DNA of 64,000 bases from Clavibacter phaseoli (GCF_021922925.1 NZ_CP040786.1:558001-622000); one strand, 5' to 3'; shown: positions 15,426 through 23,476, numbered from the stretch's first letter. Notes: generated by a model from the letters alone, not told the origin. Made by a program: numbers and translations.

Positions 15426-17914
15426 GCGCGCCCGCCGTCGAGGCGCCCGCCGCCGAGTTCCCTGCCTATGGGCTCGACCTGCGCCCGCTCGACCCGGACG
15501 CCGACGCCGCGCTCGTGCACGCCTGGGTCACGGCGACCCGCGCCGGCTTCTGGCAGATGGAGCACGCGACCCTCGACGAGGTCCGGGCCGAGTACCGGTC
15601 CATCAAGGCGGATCCGCGGCGGGAGGCCTGGATCGGCCTCCACGACGGCGCCCCCGCATTCCTCGTCGAGGCCTACGACCCGGCGGACGACCCCGTCGGC
15701 GCGCACCTGGATCCGCTCCCCGGCGACCGCGGCATGCACCTGCTCGTCGCGCCGCCGGCCGGCGACCCGCTGCCCGGGTTCACGACCGCGGTCATGCGGC
15801 ACGTCGTGGCGCACCTCCTCCGGGATCCGGCCGTGCGGCGCCTCGTCGTCGAGCCCGACGTCCGGAACACCCGGATCCAGCGCCTCAACGAGCTCGTCGG
15901 CTTCCGGCCGCTCCGGGTCGTCGACCTCGGCGCGAAGCACGCGCTCCTCAGCGTCGTCGCGCGCGACGACGCGCTCCTCCCGCACACCCCTCCGACGGAC
16001 GGACACCCCATGACCCTCACCCACGACCGCGCGACGGATCCCGCGACGCCCGCCCTCCCGGCGGCCGAGCCCGACCCGCGCGTCCACCCCGCCGCGCACC
16101 TCCGACCCGACGTCTGGGCCGCCGCCACCCGCCACCTCGTGCGCAAGGCGCTCGCCGAGTTCGCGCACGAGCTGCTCATCGCGCCCGAGCGCGTGGAGCC
16201 GGAGTGCGCGCCCGGCGAGCCCCGCCGCCCGCACGACCCGCGCGCCTGGGCGGACTACCGGGTCGCGAGCGCCGACGGCCGGAGCGCCTACGCGTACCGG
16301 GCCAGGATCCTCGAGCTCGACCACTGGGACGTCGACGAGGCGAGCATCCGCCGCACCGTCGACGGCGCGCCCGCCGAGCTCGACGCGACCGACCTCGTGC
16401 TCGACCTCCGCGACCGCCTCGGGATCACCGACGAGGTGCTGCCCGTCTACCTCGACGAGATCCAGAGCACGCTCTCGGCCGCCGCCTTCTCGCGCCTCCG
16501 CGACGTGCCGGACGCGCGCGGGCTCCTCACCGCGTCGTACGCGGAGGTCGAGTCGACGATGGACGAGGGCCACCCGTGCTTCGTCGCGACCAACGGCCGC
16601 ATCGGCTTCGACCTCGACGACCACGACAGGTACGCGCCCGAGGCGGCCCAGGACGTGCGGATCCTCTGGCTCGCCGTGCACGAGCGCCTCGCCCGCTTCA
16701 CCGCGATCGACGGCCTCGACCGCGAGGCGTTCCTCGACGCCGAGCTCGGCGCATCCGCCCGCACCCGCTTCCGGGCCCGCATGCGGGAGCTCTGCATCGA
16801 CCCCGCGGGGCGCGTGCTCGTGCCCGTGCACCCGTGGCAGTGGGAGAACGTCGTCACCGTGACCTTCGCGGGCCTCGTCGCCCGGCGCGACATCGTGCTC
16901 CTCGGCACGGGCGACGACGAGTACGGCGCGCAGCAGTCCATCCGCACGTGGGCCAACCGCACGACCCCCGAGCGCTGCTACGTGAAGACGTCGCTGTCGA
17001 TCCTCAACATGGGCTTCACGCGCGGCCTCTCGCCGGCGTACATGGCGGTGACCCCGGCGATCAACGACTGGGTCCACGCGCTCGTCACGGGCGACGAGGA
17101 GTTCGCGCGCCTCGGCTTCGGGATCCTCCGCGAGGTCGCCGCGGTCGGCGTGCGCGACGAGCGGGTCGAGTCCGCGCTGCCGCCCGGCCACGCCCACGGG
17201 AAGATGCTGTCCGCGCTCTGGCGCGAGTCGCCCGTGCCCGGCCTCGCGGAGGGCGAGCGGCTGATGAGCATGACGAGCCTGCTGCACGTCGACGCCCACG
17301 GCGACACCGTCATCGGCGCGCTCATCGACGCGTCCGGGATCGGCGCGGCCGCGTGGCTCCGCCGCTGGCTCGACGCCTACCTCGTGCCGCTCGCGCACGC
17401 GCTCCTCGCGCACGACCTCGCGTTCATGCCGCACGGCGAGAACGTCATCCTCGTGCTGCGCGACCACGTCGTCGTGCGCGTGCTGATGAAGGACATCGCC
17501 GAGGAGGTCGCCCTCTTCGACACGGAGCGCGAGCTGCCGGAGGACGTGCGGCGGATCCGGATGGAGATCCCCGAGGCCGAGCGCACCCTCACGGTCTTCA
17601 CCGACGTGATGGACGGCTTCCTCCGCTTCGCCGCGGCGCTCCTCGAGGACCGCGACGACCTCGGCCCCGACGGCCTCTGGCGCGTGGCCGCGGAGGCGCT
17701 CGCCGACCACGAGCGCGCCCACCCGGAGCTCGCGGAACGCTTCGCCCGCTTCGACCTCTTCGCGCCGTCGTTCGACCGCTCGTGCCTCAACCGGCTCCAG
17801 CTGCGCGACAACCGGCGCATGGTCGACCTGCAGGCGCCCGTGATGCAGATCCACGGATCGCTGCGGAACCCGCTCGCGCCCCATTCCGGGCTGCGGCCTC
17901 GCCACGGCGCCTGA
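15422..17914 (+). CDS. desCD: Fused acyltransferase (DesC-like) and IucA/IucC siderophore synthetase (DesD-like)
   Basis: One 830-residue frame joins two functions that are separate genes in Streptomyces. Residues about 15-190 are a GNAT-type N-acyltransferase (FRPLRVVDLG near its end) that would acylate the hydroxylamine. Residues about 215-820 are a NIS synthetase, which couples acyl-hydroxamate units through acyl-adenylates: His470 in HPWQWEN, then SIRTWANRTTPERCYVKTS, MGFTRGLSPAYM and AFMPHGENVILVL. The GTG overlaps the desB stop. An in-frame ATG at 16010 (residue 197, MTLTHDRATD) sits exactly at the join and could restart translation to give free synthetase. Expected product: a desferrioxamine-like hydroxamate. 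Confidence 0.9.
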   Translation: MSAPAVEAPAAEFPAYGLDLRPLDPDADAALVHAWVTATRAGFWQMEHATLDEVRAEYRSIKADPRREAWIGLHDGAPAFLVEAYDPADDPVGAHLDPLPGDRGMHLLVAPPAGDPLPGFTTAVMRHVVAHLLRDPAVRRLVVEPDVRNTRIQRLNELVGFRPLRVVDLGAKHALLSVVARDDALLPHTPPTDGHPMTLTHDRATDPATPALPAAEPDPRVHPAAHLRPDVWAAATRHLVRKALAEFAHELLIAPERVEPECAPGEPRRPHDPRAWADYRVASADGRSAYAYRARILELDHWDVDEASIRRTVDGAPAELDATDLVLDLRDRLGITDEVLPVYLDEIQSTLSAAAFSRLRDVPDARGLLTASYAEVESTMDEGHPCFVATNGRIGFDLDDHDRYAPEAAQDVRILWLAVHERLARFTAIDGLDREAFLDAELGASARTRFRARMRELCIDPAGRVLVPVHPWQWENVVTVTFAGLVARRDIVLLGTGDDEYGAQQSIRTWANRTTPERCYVKTSLSILNMGFTRGLSPAYMAVTPAINDWVHALVTGDEEFARLGFGILREVAAVGVRDERVESALPPGHAHGKMLSALWRESPVPGLAEGERLMSMTSLLHVDAHGDTVIGALIDASGIGAAAWLRRWLDAYLVPLAHALLAHDLAFMPHGENVILVLRDHVVVRVLMKDIAEEVALFDTERELPEDVRRIRMEIPEAERTLTVFTDVMDGFLRFAAALLEDRDDLGPDGLWRVAAEALADHERAHPELAERFARFDLFAPSFDRSCLNRLQLRDNRRMVDLQAPVMQIHGSLRNPLAPHSGLRPRHGA

Positions 17915-17933
17915 CGTCCAGCAGGCTGGCGGC

Positions 17934-18386
17934 ATGACGGGGATGGGCGGGTCCGGCCGGCGCGTGACCGTCGCGGTCCTCGCGGCTCTCGCCGTCGGGG
18001 TGCTCGCCGCCTGCACGACCGGCGGCGGCAGCGGCATGTGCCGGGACTGGATCCTGACCTCCGGCCCGGAAGACTGGGACGACGGGGCCACGCTGATCGT
18101 GGAGGCTGACGTCATCACGGGCGGACGCACGGTGGACATCACGGGCGTCTACGTCGTCCACGAGACGAGCCCGACGCCCGTGATCACGGGGGAGCGGCCT
18201 GACGGCACGATCGACGTCATCTCCCCGTCCGTCGACTGCACGACGGCGGGCGAGCCCGTGACCTACGACGGCGCGGATCCGCTCGCCGAGGACGGGCGGT
18301 ACCGCCTGTACCTGCGTCCGGAGGAGGGCCGGCACGATGTCTGGCGGCTGGTCGTGCCCGGCGCCGTCGAGCCGCTCGCCGACTGA
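17934..18386 (+). CDS. Small secreted lipoprotein, unknown function
   Basis: 150 residues. Basic N-terminus, hydrophobic core VAVLAALAVGVLAAC with lipobox Cys27, then a mature domain of about 120 residues predicted beta-rich (LIVEADVITGGRTVDITGVYVVHE) with two further Cys. No domain recognised. It begins 20 bp after desCD, but a CAGGCT box 6 nt before the ATG may give it its own leaderless promoter, so it need not belong to the siderophore operon. An iron-related role is not shown by its sequence. Confidence 0.75.
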   Translation: MTGMGGSGRRVTVAVLAALAVGVLAACTTGGGSGMCRDWILTSGPEDWDDGATLIVEADVITGGRTVDITGVYVVHETSPTPVITGERPDGTIDVISPSVDCTTAGEPVTYDGADPLAEDGRYRLYLRPEEGRHDVWRLVVPGAVEPLAD

Positions 18387-18399
18387 CGCGGTCCGGACG

Positions 18400-18443
18400 G
18401 ACGAGGAGCCGCCGCCCGCTCTCGCGGACGACGGCTCCTCGTC
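18400..18443. terminator. Bidirectional terminator between the lipoprotein and hsp20
   Basis: 12-bp perfect stem (GACGAGGAGCCG at 18400-18411, complement at 18432-18443) with a 20-nt loop that can form a further GC stem, between two convergent genes. Confidence 0.75.
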
Positions 18444-18473
18444 GTGGCGGCACCTCGTCGGCGCCCGGGTGGA

Positions 18474-18932
18474 TCAGCTCGCGACGGGCGCGCCCTGCTC
18501 CACCGTCAGCGTGCGGCCCTCCTGGCCCTGCGGCTCGTCGGACGTGACCTGGATCTTCCGCGGCTTCGCCCGCTCGCTCACGGGGATGGTGACGCTCAGC
18601 ACGCCGTTGGCGTAGTGCGCCGAGATGCGCTCGGTGTCGATGCCCTGGCCGAGCGTGAGCTGGCGGAGGAACGTGCCGGCGACGCGCTCGCGGGTCAGCC
18701 ACCGGACGTCCCGGTCGCCGGCGAGGGTGCGCTCGGCGCGGATGGTGAGCAGCTGGCCGTCCACGTCGATGTCGACCGAGCCCGGGTCGATGCCCGGGAG
18801 GTCGGCGGCCAGCACGTAGGTGTCGCCCTCGCGGTGCAGGTCGATGGGCATCGGGCGGTTCGCCTGGCGGGTCTCGGCCAGCGCTCCCATGGCGCGGTCC
18901 AGCTCGCGGAACGGATCGAAGGTCATGTTCAT
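18474..18932 (-). CDS. hsp20: Hsp20/alpha-crystallin small heat-shock protein
   Basis: ATP-independent holdase that keeps unfolded proteins soluble. 152 residues: N-terminal MNMTFDPFRELDRAM, alpha-crystallin domain about 40-135 (ADLPGIDPGSVDIDVDG, LTIRAERT, then GVLSVTIPVSE, the last carrying the conserved G-x-L), short C-terminal tail. Length is normal. AGAGGAG lies 6 nt before the ATG. Its promoter carries a CIRCE element and a HAIR-like inverted repeat, so both HrcA and HspR probably repress it. Single gene, ended by a strong hairpin. Confidence 0.95.
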   Translation of the reverse strand: MNMTFDPFRELDRAMGALAETRQANRPMPIDLHREGDTYVLAADLPGIDPGSVDIDVDGQLLTIRAERTLAGDRDVRWLTRERVAGTFLRQLTLGQGIDTERISAHYANGVLSVTIPVSERAKPRKIQVTSDEPQGQEGRTLTVEQGAPVAS

Positions 18933-18959
18933 GCTCGACTCCTCTGATGATCTCCGGGG

Positions 18960-18978
18960 TTGAGCCCCCTCGGCTCAA
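18960..18978 (-). promoter_or_regulatory. HAIR-like inverted repeat (HspR site) upstream of hsp20
   Basis: TTGAGCC-CCCTC-GGCTCAA, perfect 7-bp arms (8 if the flanking G/C pair is counted). The core TTGAG-N9-CTCAA has the spacing of the HspR consensus CTTGAGT-N7-ACTCAAG. It lies between the predicted -10 and the ribosome site. Confidence 0.65.
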
Positions 18979-18988
18979 CTACGCCGAG

Positions 18989-19016
18989 ATTAGCACTCGA
19001 CCCAGGCGAGTGCCAA
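18989..19016 (-). promoter_or_regulatory. Predicted hsp20 promoter inside the CIRCE element
   Basis: On the minus strand, -35 TTGGCA (19016-19011) and -10 GCTAAT (18994-18989) are 16 bp apart; both lie almost entirely within the CIRCE element, so HrcA binding would directly exclude polymerase. Confidence 0.5.
18990..19016. promoter_or_regulatory. CIRCE element (HrcA operator)
   Basis: TTAGCACTC-N9-GAGTGCCAA differs from the consensus TTAGCACTC-N9-GAGTGCTAA at one base. The 9-nt spacer is exact. Confidence 0.85.
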
Positions 19017-19054
19017 GCCGTTCGCCGAGGGCGAATGCACCGCTGACCACCTCT

Positions 19055-19405
19055 TCAAGAGCGGCGACGGAGGTCGCGCTCCATGCGCCCGATGAGGGTC
19101 CAGACCGCGCGCGAGAGGTCGGGGTGCTCCAGCGCGATGCCGCGCAGCAGCCGGTACTCGAAGCGCGCGACGACGCCCGGCGCGGTCGACGGGTGGCGCA
19201 CGCGGGCCAGCTCCTCCGCCATCCCGTCGGCCTCGAGCGCGTCCTGCCGGAGCGTCGCGACGACGTGCTCGTCCACGGTCGGCAGCTGCGGGATCACCTC
19301 CCACGGGTCGTCGCCGTTCCGGCAGCGGTGCTCGATCACGGCGTCCAGCTCGTCGCGGGCCTCCTGGCGCAGCACCTCGAGGCTGGCGGGGAAGCGGGCG
19401 TGCAC
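19055..19405 (-). CDS. Hypothetical cytoplasmic protein
   Basis: 116 residues from a GTG at 19405, chosen because GAGAGGA lies 7 nt upstream; an ATG 48 nt further upstream would add a low-complexity Arg/Ala stretch. Predicted mostly helical (LEVLRQEARDELDAVIEHR, EYRLLRGIALEHPDLSRAV), charged, no membrane segment or Cys pair. Not recognised. Just upstream of the hsp20 control region on the same strand, ending 39 bp before the CIRCE element, so it should not share that promoter. Confidence 0.65.
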   Translation of the reverse strand: MHARFPASLEVLRQEARDELDAVIEHRCRNGDDPWEVIPQLPTVDEHVVATLRQDALEADGMAEELARVRHPSTAPGVVARFEYRLLRGIALEHPDLSRAVWTLIGRMERDLRRRS

Positions 19406-19533
19406 GGGCGGATCCTCTCGGGCGGCGGGCCGCCGGGCGGCGGACCCCTTCACGCTACGTCATGCCCCGGAGCGCGCCGGACGGGTGGCCGGATGCCGTC
19501 GGTAGCCTGGAGGACCGCGACCCAGGAGGATCC

Positions 19534-20226
19534 ATGACCGACCACGCCCGCCCCGTCGCCCTCGTCACCGGAGCGACCCGCGGCATCGGCCGTGCCGTCG
19601 CCGAGGACCTCGGCCGCACCCACCGCGTGATCGTGCACGGCCGCGACCGCGACGCCGTCGACGCGCTCGCCGCCACGCTGCCGGCCGCCGTCGGCTGGGC
19701 CGCCGACCTCGCCGCGGGCGGCCTCGCCGACCTCGTCCCCGAGCTCGACCGCCTCGACGTGCTCGTGCACTCCGCCGGCGTGATCGGCGGCGACGCGGTG
19801 GCGGAGACGCCCGTCGACGAGTGGCGGCGGGTCTTCGAGATCAACGTCTTCGCGGTCGCCGAGGTGACGCGCGTCCTCCTGCCCGCGCTCCGGGCGGCGA
19901 AGGGGCAGGTCGTGCTCGTCAACTCCGGATCCGGCTTCACGGCGAATCCCACGGGCGGCGTCTACGCGGGATCCAAGTTCGCCCTCCGTGCGCTCGGCGA
20001 CGCCCTCCGCGAGGAGGAGCGCCCGCACGGCGTGCGCGTCTCGAGCGTGCACCCGGGCCGCGTCGCCACCGACATGCAGCGCGAGCTCCGCGCCAAGGAG
20101 GGCGGCGAGTACGACGAGACGCGCTACCTGGAGCCCGCGTCGGTCGCTCGCGCCGTGCGCCTCGTGGTCGACCAGACCCGCGACGGCACGCTCGAGTCGG
20201 TGTCGCTGCGCCCGTTCGGGGGCTGA
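19534..20226 (+). CDS. Short-chain dehydrogenase/reductase
   Basis: 230 residues, classical SDR: cofactor motif TGATRGIGRAV at 12-22, basic Arg in HGRDRDAV suggesting NADP, a variant HSAG in place of NNAG, catalytic Ser in NSGSGF and YxxxK in YAGSK; the HPGRVATDM segment follows. Substrate unknown. AGGAGG lies just before the ATG and a TAGCCT -10 about 30 nt upstream. The CoA-transferase gene follows 32 bp later but has its own -10, so co-transcription is uncertain. Confidence 0.9.
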   Translation: MTDHARPVALVTGATRGIGRAVAEDLGRTHRVIVHGRDRDAVDALAATLPAAVGWAADLAAGGLADLVPELDRLDVLVHSAGVIGGDAVAETPVDEWRRVFEINVFAVAEVTRVLLPALRAAKGQVVLVNSGSGFTANPTGGVYAGSKFALRALGDALREEERPHGVRVSSVHPGRVATDMQRELRAKEGGEYDETRYLEPASVARAVRLVVDQTRDGTLESVSLRPFGG

Positions 20227-20246
20227 TCCGCGCCCGGCCGCCGGCG

Positions 20247-20252
20247 TAGCGT
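20247..20252 (+). promoter_or_regulatory. -10 box of the CoA-transferase gene (leaderless)
   Basis: TAGCGT, 6 nt before the ATG at 20259. Confidence 0.5.
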
Positions 20253-20258
20253 GCGGGC

Positions 20259-21647
20259 ATGACGACCCCGGCACCCGACGACGCCTCCGGGCTCGCGGCC
20301 GCGGCCGCCGTGCTGGGCGCTACCGCCCCGACGCGCGTCGTGGGCCGCGGCGCCCTCCGATCTGCGCTGCCCGTCACGGATCTCGCCGTGTCCGCGCTCG
20401 GGCTGCTCGGCGGCGCGGTGGTCGCGCTCGACGAGGCCGTCGGGCTGCCGGGCGCCAGCGAGGTCGTCGTCCACCGCGGTCGCGCCGAGACGTGGTGCGG
20501 GCAGCACGTGACGCCGGTCGGGTGGGCGCTGCCGTCGCCGTGGGATCCGCTCTCCGGCTCGTTCCCCACGCGCGACGGCTCGTGGATCCGCACGCACGCC
20601 AACGCGCCACGCCACCGCGCCGCGCTGCTCGCCGTCACCGGCTGCGCGCCCGACGCCGACGCCGCGGCGCTGACCCGGGCGATCGCCGGGTGGGACGCGA
20701 TCGCCCTCGAGGACGCGGTCGTCGCGGCGGGCGGCGTCGCGGCGGCTCTCCGGAGCGCAGGCGAGTGGGCGGCGACGGACGCCGGCCGGGCGGTCGCCGC
20801 CGAGCCGCTGGTCGCGCGGGAGGACGGCGGCCGGGACACAGGCACGGCGGGCTGGCGGCCCACCGCGGAGGCGCCGCTCGCGGGGATCCGCGTGCTCGAC
20901 CTCACGCGCGTCATCGCCGGCCCGGCGTGCACGCAGGCGCTCGCCGCCCTCGGCGCGGACGTGCTGCGCGTGGATCCGCCGGGCTGGGACGAGCCCGCCG
21001 TGCTGCCGCTCGTGATGGCCGGGAAGCGGACCGCGCGGCTCGACGCCCGGACCCCGGACGGGCGCGCCCGCCTCGCCGAGCTGCTGGCCGGCGCGGACGT
21101 GCTCGTGCACGGCTACCGTCCCGGCGCCCTCGACGCGCTCGGGTTCCCGCGGGAGGAGAGGGAGCGGATCCGCCCGGGCCTGGTCGACGTGGCCGTCGAC
21201 GCGTACGGGTGGACCGGACCGTGGGCGGGGCGACGCGGCTTCGACTCGATCCTGCAGAGCGCGTCCGGGATCGCGCACGCGGGGATGGTCGCGGCGGGTG
21301 GCGACCGGCCCGTGCCGCTGCCCGTGCAGGCGCTCGACTGGAGCACGGGGTACCTCGCCGCCGCCTGCGCCGTCGCGGGGCTGGCGCGGCGGGCCGGAAC
21401 CGGGCGCGGATCCGCCTGGCGGCTCTCGCTCGCCCGCACGGCGCACGCCCTGCTGGCCCTCCCGCGCTCCCCGTCGCCGGACGCGGCGAGCGCGATCGAG
21501 GACGCGGATGGCGAGCCCCCACGGCGCGTGACGACCCCGCTCGGCGACGCCCGCATGACGGCGTCGCCCCTGCGCGTGGGCCCCGCGTCGCTCTCCCCGG
21601 CGTGGATCGCCACCGCGCTCGGCGGGGACGCGCCGACCTGGCGCTGA
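20259..21647 (+). CDS. Class III CoA-transferase (CaiB/BaiF family) with an extra N-terminal half
   Basis: Moves CoA between carboxylic acids. 462 residues. The usual family start appears only at residue 206 (PLAGIRVLDLTRVIAGPACT), and the catalytic aspartate is Asp329 in GRRGFDSIL. The first 200 residues contain DGSWIRTHANAPRHRAALL and an Ala-rich helical part that resemble the C-terminal segment of CaiB-type enzymes, so the chain may be a fusion or permutation of half-domains. Physiological substrates unknown. TAGCGT 6 nt before the ATG suggests a leaderless message. Confidence 0.85.
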   Translation: MTTPAPDDASGLAAAAAVLGATAPTRVVGRGALRSALPVTDLAVSALGLLGGAVVALDEAVGLPGASEVVVHRGRAETWCGQHVTPVGWALPSPWDPLSGSFPTRDGSWIRTHANAPRHRAALLAVTGCAPDADAAALTRAIAGWDAIALEDAVVAAGGVAAALRSAGEWAATDAGRAVAAEPLVAREDGGRDTGTAGWRPTAEAPLAGIRVLDLTRVIAGPACTQALAALGADVLRVDPPGWDEPAVLPLVMAGKRTARLDARTPDGRARLAELLAGADVLVHGYRPGALDALGFPREERERIRPGLVDVAVDAYGWTGPWAGRRGFDSILQSASGIAHAGMVAAGGDRPVPLPVQALDWSTGYLAAACAVAGLARRAGTGRGSAWRLSLARTAHALLALPRSPSPDAASAIEDADGEPPRRVTTPLGDARMTASPLRVGPASLSPAWIATALGGDAPTWR

Positions 21648-21682
21648 CCCAGCGGTCGCGGTCACCGCGTCGGGATATGATC

Positions 21683-21713
21683 TTGACAGAAGACGATCTC
21701 GTCTAGATATGAT
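21683..21713 (+). promoter_or_regulatory. Promoter of the MarR-NmrA operon
   Basis: TTGACA (21683-21688) and TATGAT (21708-21713) with a long 19-bp spacer; the -10 ends 6 nt before the ATG, so the message is probably leaderless. ATATGATCT also occurs 33 bp upstream (21675). Confidence 0.55.
21691..21704. promoter_or_regulatory. Candidate MarR operator
   Basis: Inverted repeat AGACGA-TC-TCGTCT, 6-bp arms, lying wholly in the spacer between -35 and -10 of the marR promoter. The position suits autorepression. Confidence 0.5.
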
Positions 21714-21719
21714 CTCTGC

Positions 21720-22352
21720 ATGAGCCCATCCGCCGCGACCCACGACCCGGACCGCGCCGACGTGGACGCCGCCGGCATCGACTGGGGCTCCGGCGGCATC
21801 GAGACGCAGTTCGGCTGGTCCATCCAGGCCGTGTACCAGGGGTTCGTGCGCACGGCGCAGGGCGCCGTGGCGGACGTCCCGGGCGGACCGCGCGGGTACC
21901 AGGTGCTCGTCGCGATCACCACGGAGGAGCCGTCGTCGCAGCTCGCGCTCGCGCAGCGGCTCGGCATCGACAAGACGCAGATGACCTACGTGATCGACGC
22001 GCTCGCCGAGGGCGGGCACGTCGAGCGGCAGCCGCATCCGCGGGATCGCCGGATCCGCCAGGTCGTCCCGACCGCCGCCGGGCGCGCCCTGCTGGCGACG
22101 GCGCGCGTCGCGCTCGGCGAGGTGGAGGACGGCCTGATGGGCGCCCTCGACCCCGAGGAGCGCATCGCGCTCCGCCGCCTCCTCGCCCGCGTCGCCGTCG
22201 GCATCGGCGACGCCGCCGCCGCGGCCGACGCCGGTCCTGCCGACCGAGGCGAGCCCGACACCGACGCCGCGCGCCTCGAGCAGCCCGTCGCCGCCCCCCA
22301 CCGCTCGCGCCGCTCGGCGCGCAGCACCACCCCAGATGGAGACCCCGCATGA
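21720..22352 (+). CDS. MarR-family transcriptional regulator
   Basis: 210 residues. Winged-helix core about 35-150: LALAQRLGIDKTQMTYVIDALAEGGHVERQ is the recognition region and PHPRDRRIRQVVPTAAGRALL the wing. The last 60 residues are Ala/Asp/Arg-rich and probably disordered, longer than most MarR proteins. It overlaps the NmrA-type gene by 4 nt, so the two are co-expressed, and it probably represses its own promoter through the dyad at 21691. Ligand unknown; MarR proteins beside NAD(P)H-binding reductases often sense phenolic or electrophilic compounds. Confidence 0.92.
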   Translation: MSPSAATHDPDRADVDAAGIDWGSGGIETQFGWSIQAVYQGFVRTAQGAVADVPGGPRGYQVLVAITTEEPSSQLALAQRLGIDKTQMTYVIDALAEGGHVERQPHPRDRRIRQVVPTAAGRALLATARVALGEVEDGLMGALDPEERIALRRLLARVAVGIGDAAAAADAGPADRGEPDTDAARLEQPVAAPHRSRRSARSTTPDGDPA

Positions 22353-23299
22353 GCACCTCGAACCCCGCATCCGCATCCCCGTCCGGCCCCGTCGTGGTCG
22401 CCGGCGCCACCGGCGACCTCGGCCGCCGCATCGTCCGCGAGCTGCTCGCCGCCGGCGCGCGCGTCCGCGTCCTCACCCGGCCCGGCAGCGCCGCGGCCAC
22501 CGAGGCGTGGGGCGACGACCCGCGCGTCGAGGTCGTCGAGGCCGCCTACACCGACCGGGCCGCGCTGATCCGCGCGGTCGCCGGCGCGCGCGTCGTCGTC
22601 TCCGCCGTGAGCGGCGCCCGCGCCGTGATCGTCGGGGCGCAGCGCGCGCTCCTGGCAGCCGCGGTCGCGGCCGGCGTGCCGCGCTTCATCCCCTCGGACT
22701 ACTCCGCCGACTACCGCCGGGTCACGCCCGGCAGCAACCGCAACTTCGAGCTGCGGCGCGAGTTCGCGGCCGACCTCGACGCGGCGCCCATCCGCGCCAC
22801 CTCGGTGCTCAACGGCGCCTTCGCCGACATGCTCACCGGGCAGGCGCCCATCGTCCTGTTCGACCGGCGCCGCGTCCTGTACTGGTCGTCCGCCGACCAG
22901 GTGCTCGACTTCACGACCAAGGACGACACGGCCCGCGTGACGGCGCTCGTGGCGCTCGACGACGACGCGCCGCGCGTGGTCGAGGTGGCGGGGGACCGGG
23001 TCACCGCGAGGGACCTCGCGCGGATCATGACCGAGATCACGGGCACCGCGTTCGGCCTGCAGTGGGCGGGCACCACGGGCGTCCTCGGGACGGCGAGCAA
23101 GGCCATGCGCCGCATCGGCCGCGACGAGCAGGAGACGTTCCCGGCCTGGCAGGGGATGCAGTACCTCGTGAGCATGTACAGCGGCGAGGCGGAGCTGCTC
23201 CACGTGGACCGCGAGCGGTTCGGCGCGCACACCTGGACCGGCGTGCGCGACGTGCTCGAGGCGCACGTGGCGAGCCGTGGGGCGACGACCGCCGCCTAG
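22349..23299 (+). CDS. NmrA-like NAD(P)-binding protein
   Basis: 316 residues, atypical extended SDR: cofactor motif VVAGATGDLGRRIV near the N-terminus, Arg in LTRPGS for NADP binding, then FIPSDYSADYRR in place of a catalytic YxxxK triad, a layout typical of NmrA/isoflavone-reductase-like proteins. It could be a reductase or a redox sensor. Overlap with marR (ATGA) ties it to that regulator. A 177-bp gap follows with only minor GC-rich inverted repeats. Confidence 0.85.
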   Translation: MSTSNPASASPSGPVVVAGATGDLGRRIVRELLAAGARVRVLTRPGSAAATEAWGDDPRVEVVEAAYTDRAALIRAVAGARVVVSAVSGARAVIVGAQRALLAAAVAAGVPRFIPSDYSADYRRVTPGSNRNFELRREFAADLDAAPIRATSVLNGAFADMLTGQAPIVLFDRRRVLYWSSADQVLDFTTKDDTARVTALVALDDDAPRVVEVAGDRVTARDLARIMTEITGTAFGLQWAGTTGVLGTASKAMRRIGRDEQETFPAWQGMQYLVSMYSGEAELLHVDRERFGAHTWTGVRDVLEAHVASRGATTAA

Positions 23300-23476
23300 C
23301 CGCGCGCGGTGCGCGCGCCAGGCGGGCCGGCCGCCGCGACGACGCGCCCGGGCGTCGCGTCACGAGGCCACGCCTCGCTGGGTGCGGCGTCCAGCGGGCG
23401 GTGGAAGGGTGGGGCCGCGCCACGAGCGCCGCGGGCCGGCCGTCCGACCGCCCGCACCCGAGAACGAAGGAGACCC

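Noticed and set aside
16010..17914. Separate desD gene starting at the internal ATG
   Set aside because: The frame is continuous from the GTG at 15422 through a complete acyltransferase domain, so a fusion is the primary call; the internal start is kept as a possibility only.
15119..18142. About 1,000-codon open frame antisense to the siderophore operon
   Set aside because: It is rich in Arg, Val, Asp and His with no family likeness and covers desB and desCD on the other strand; long antisense frames are expected at this GC content.
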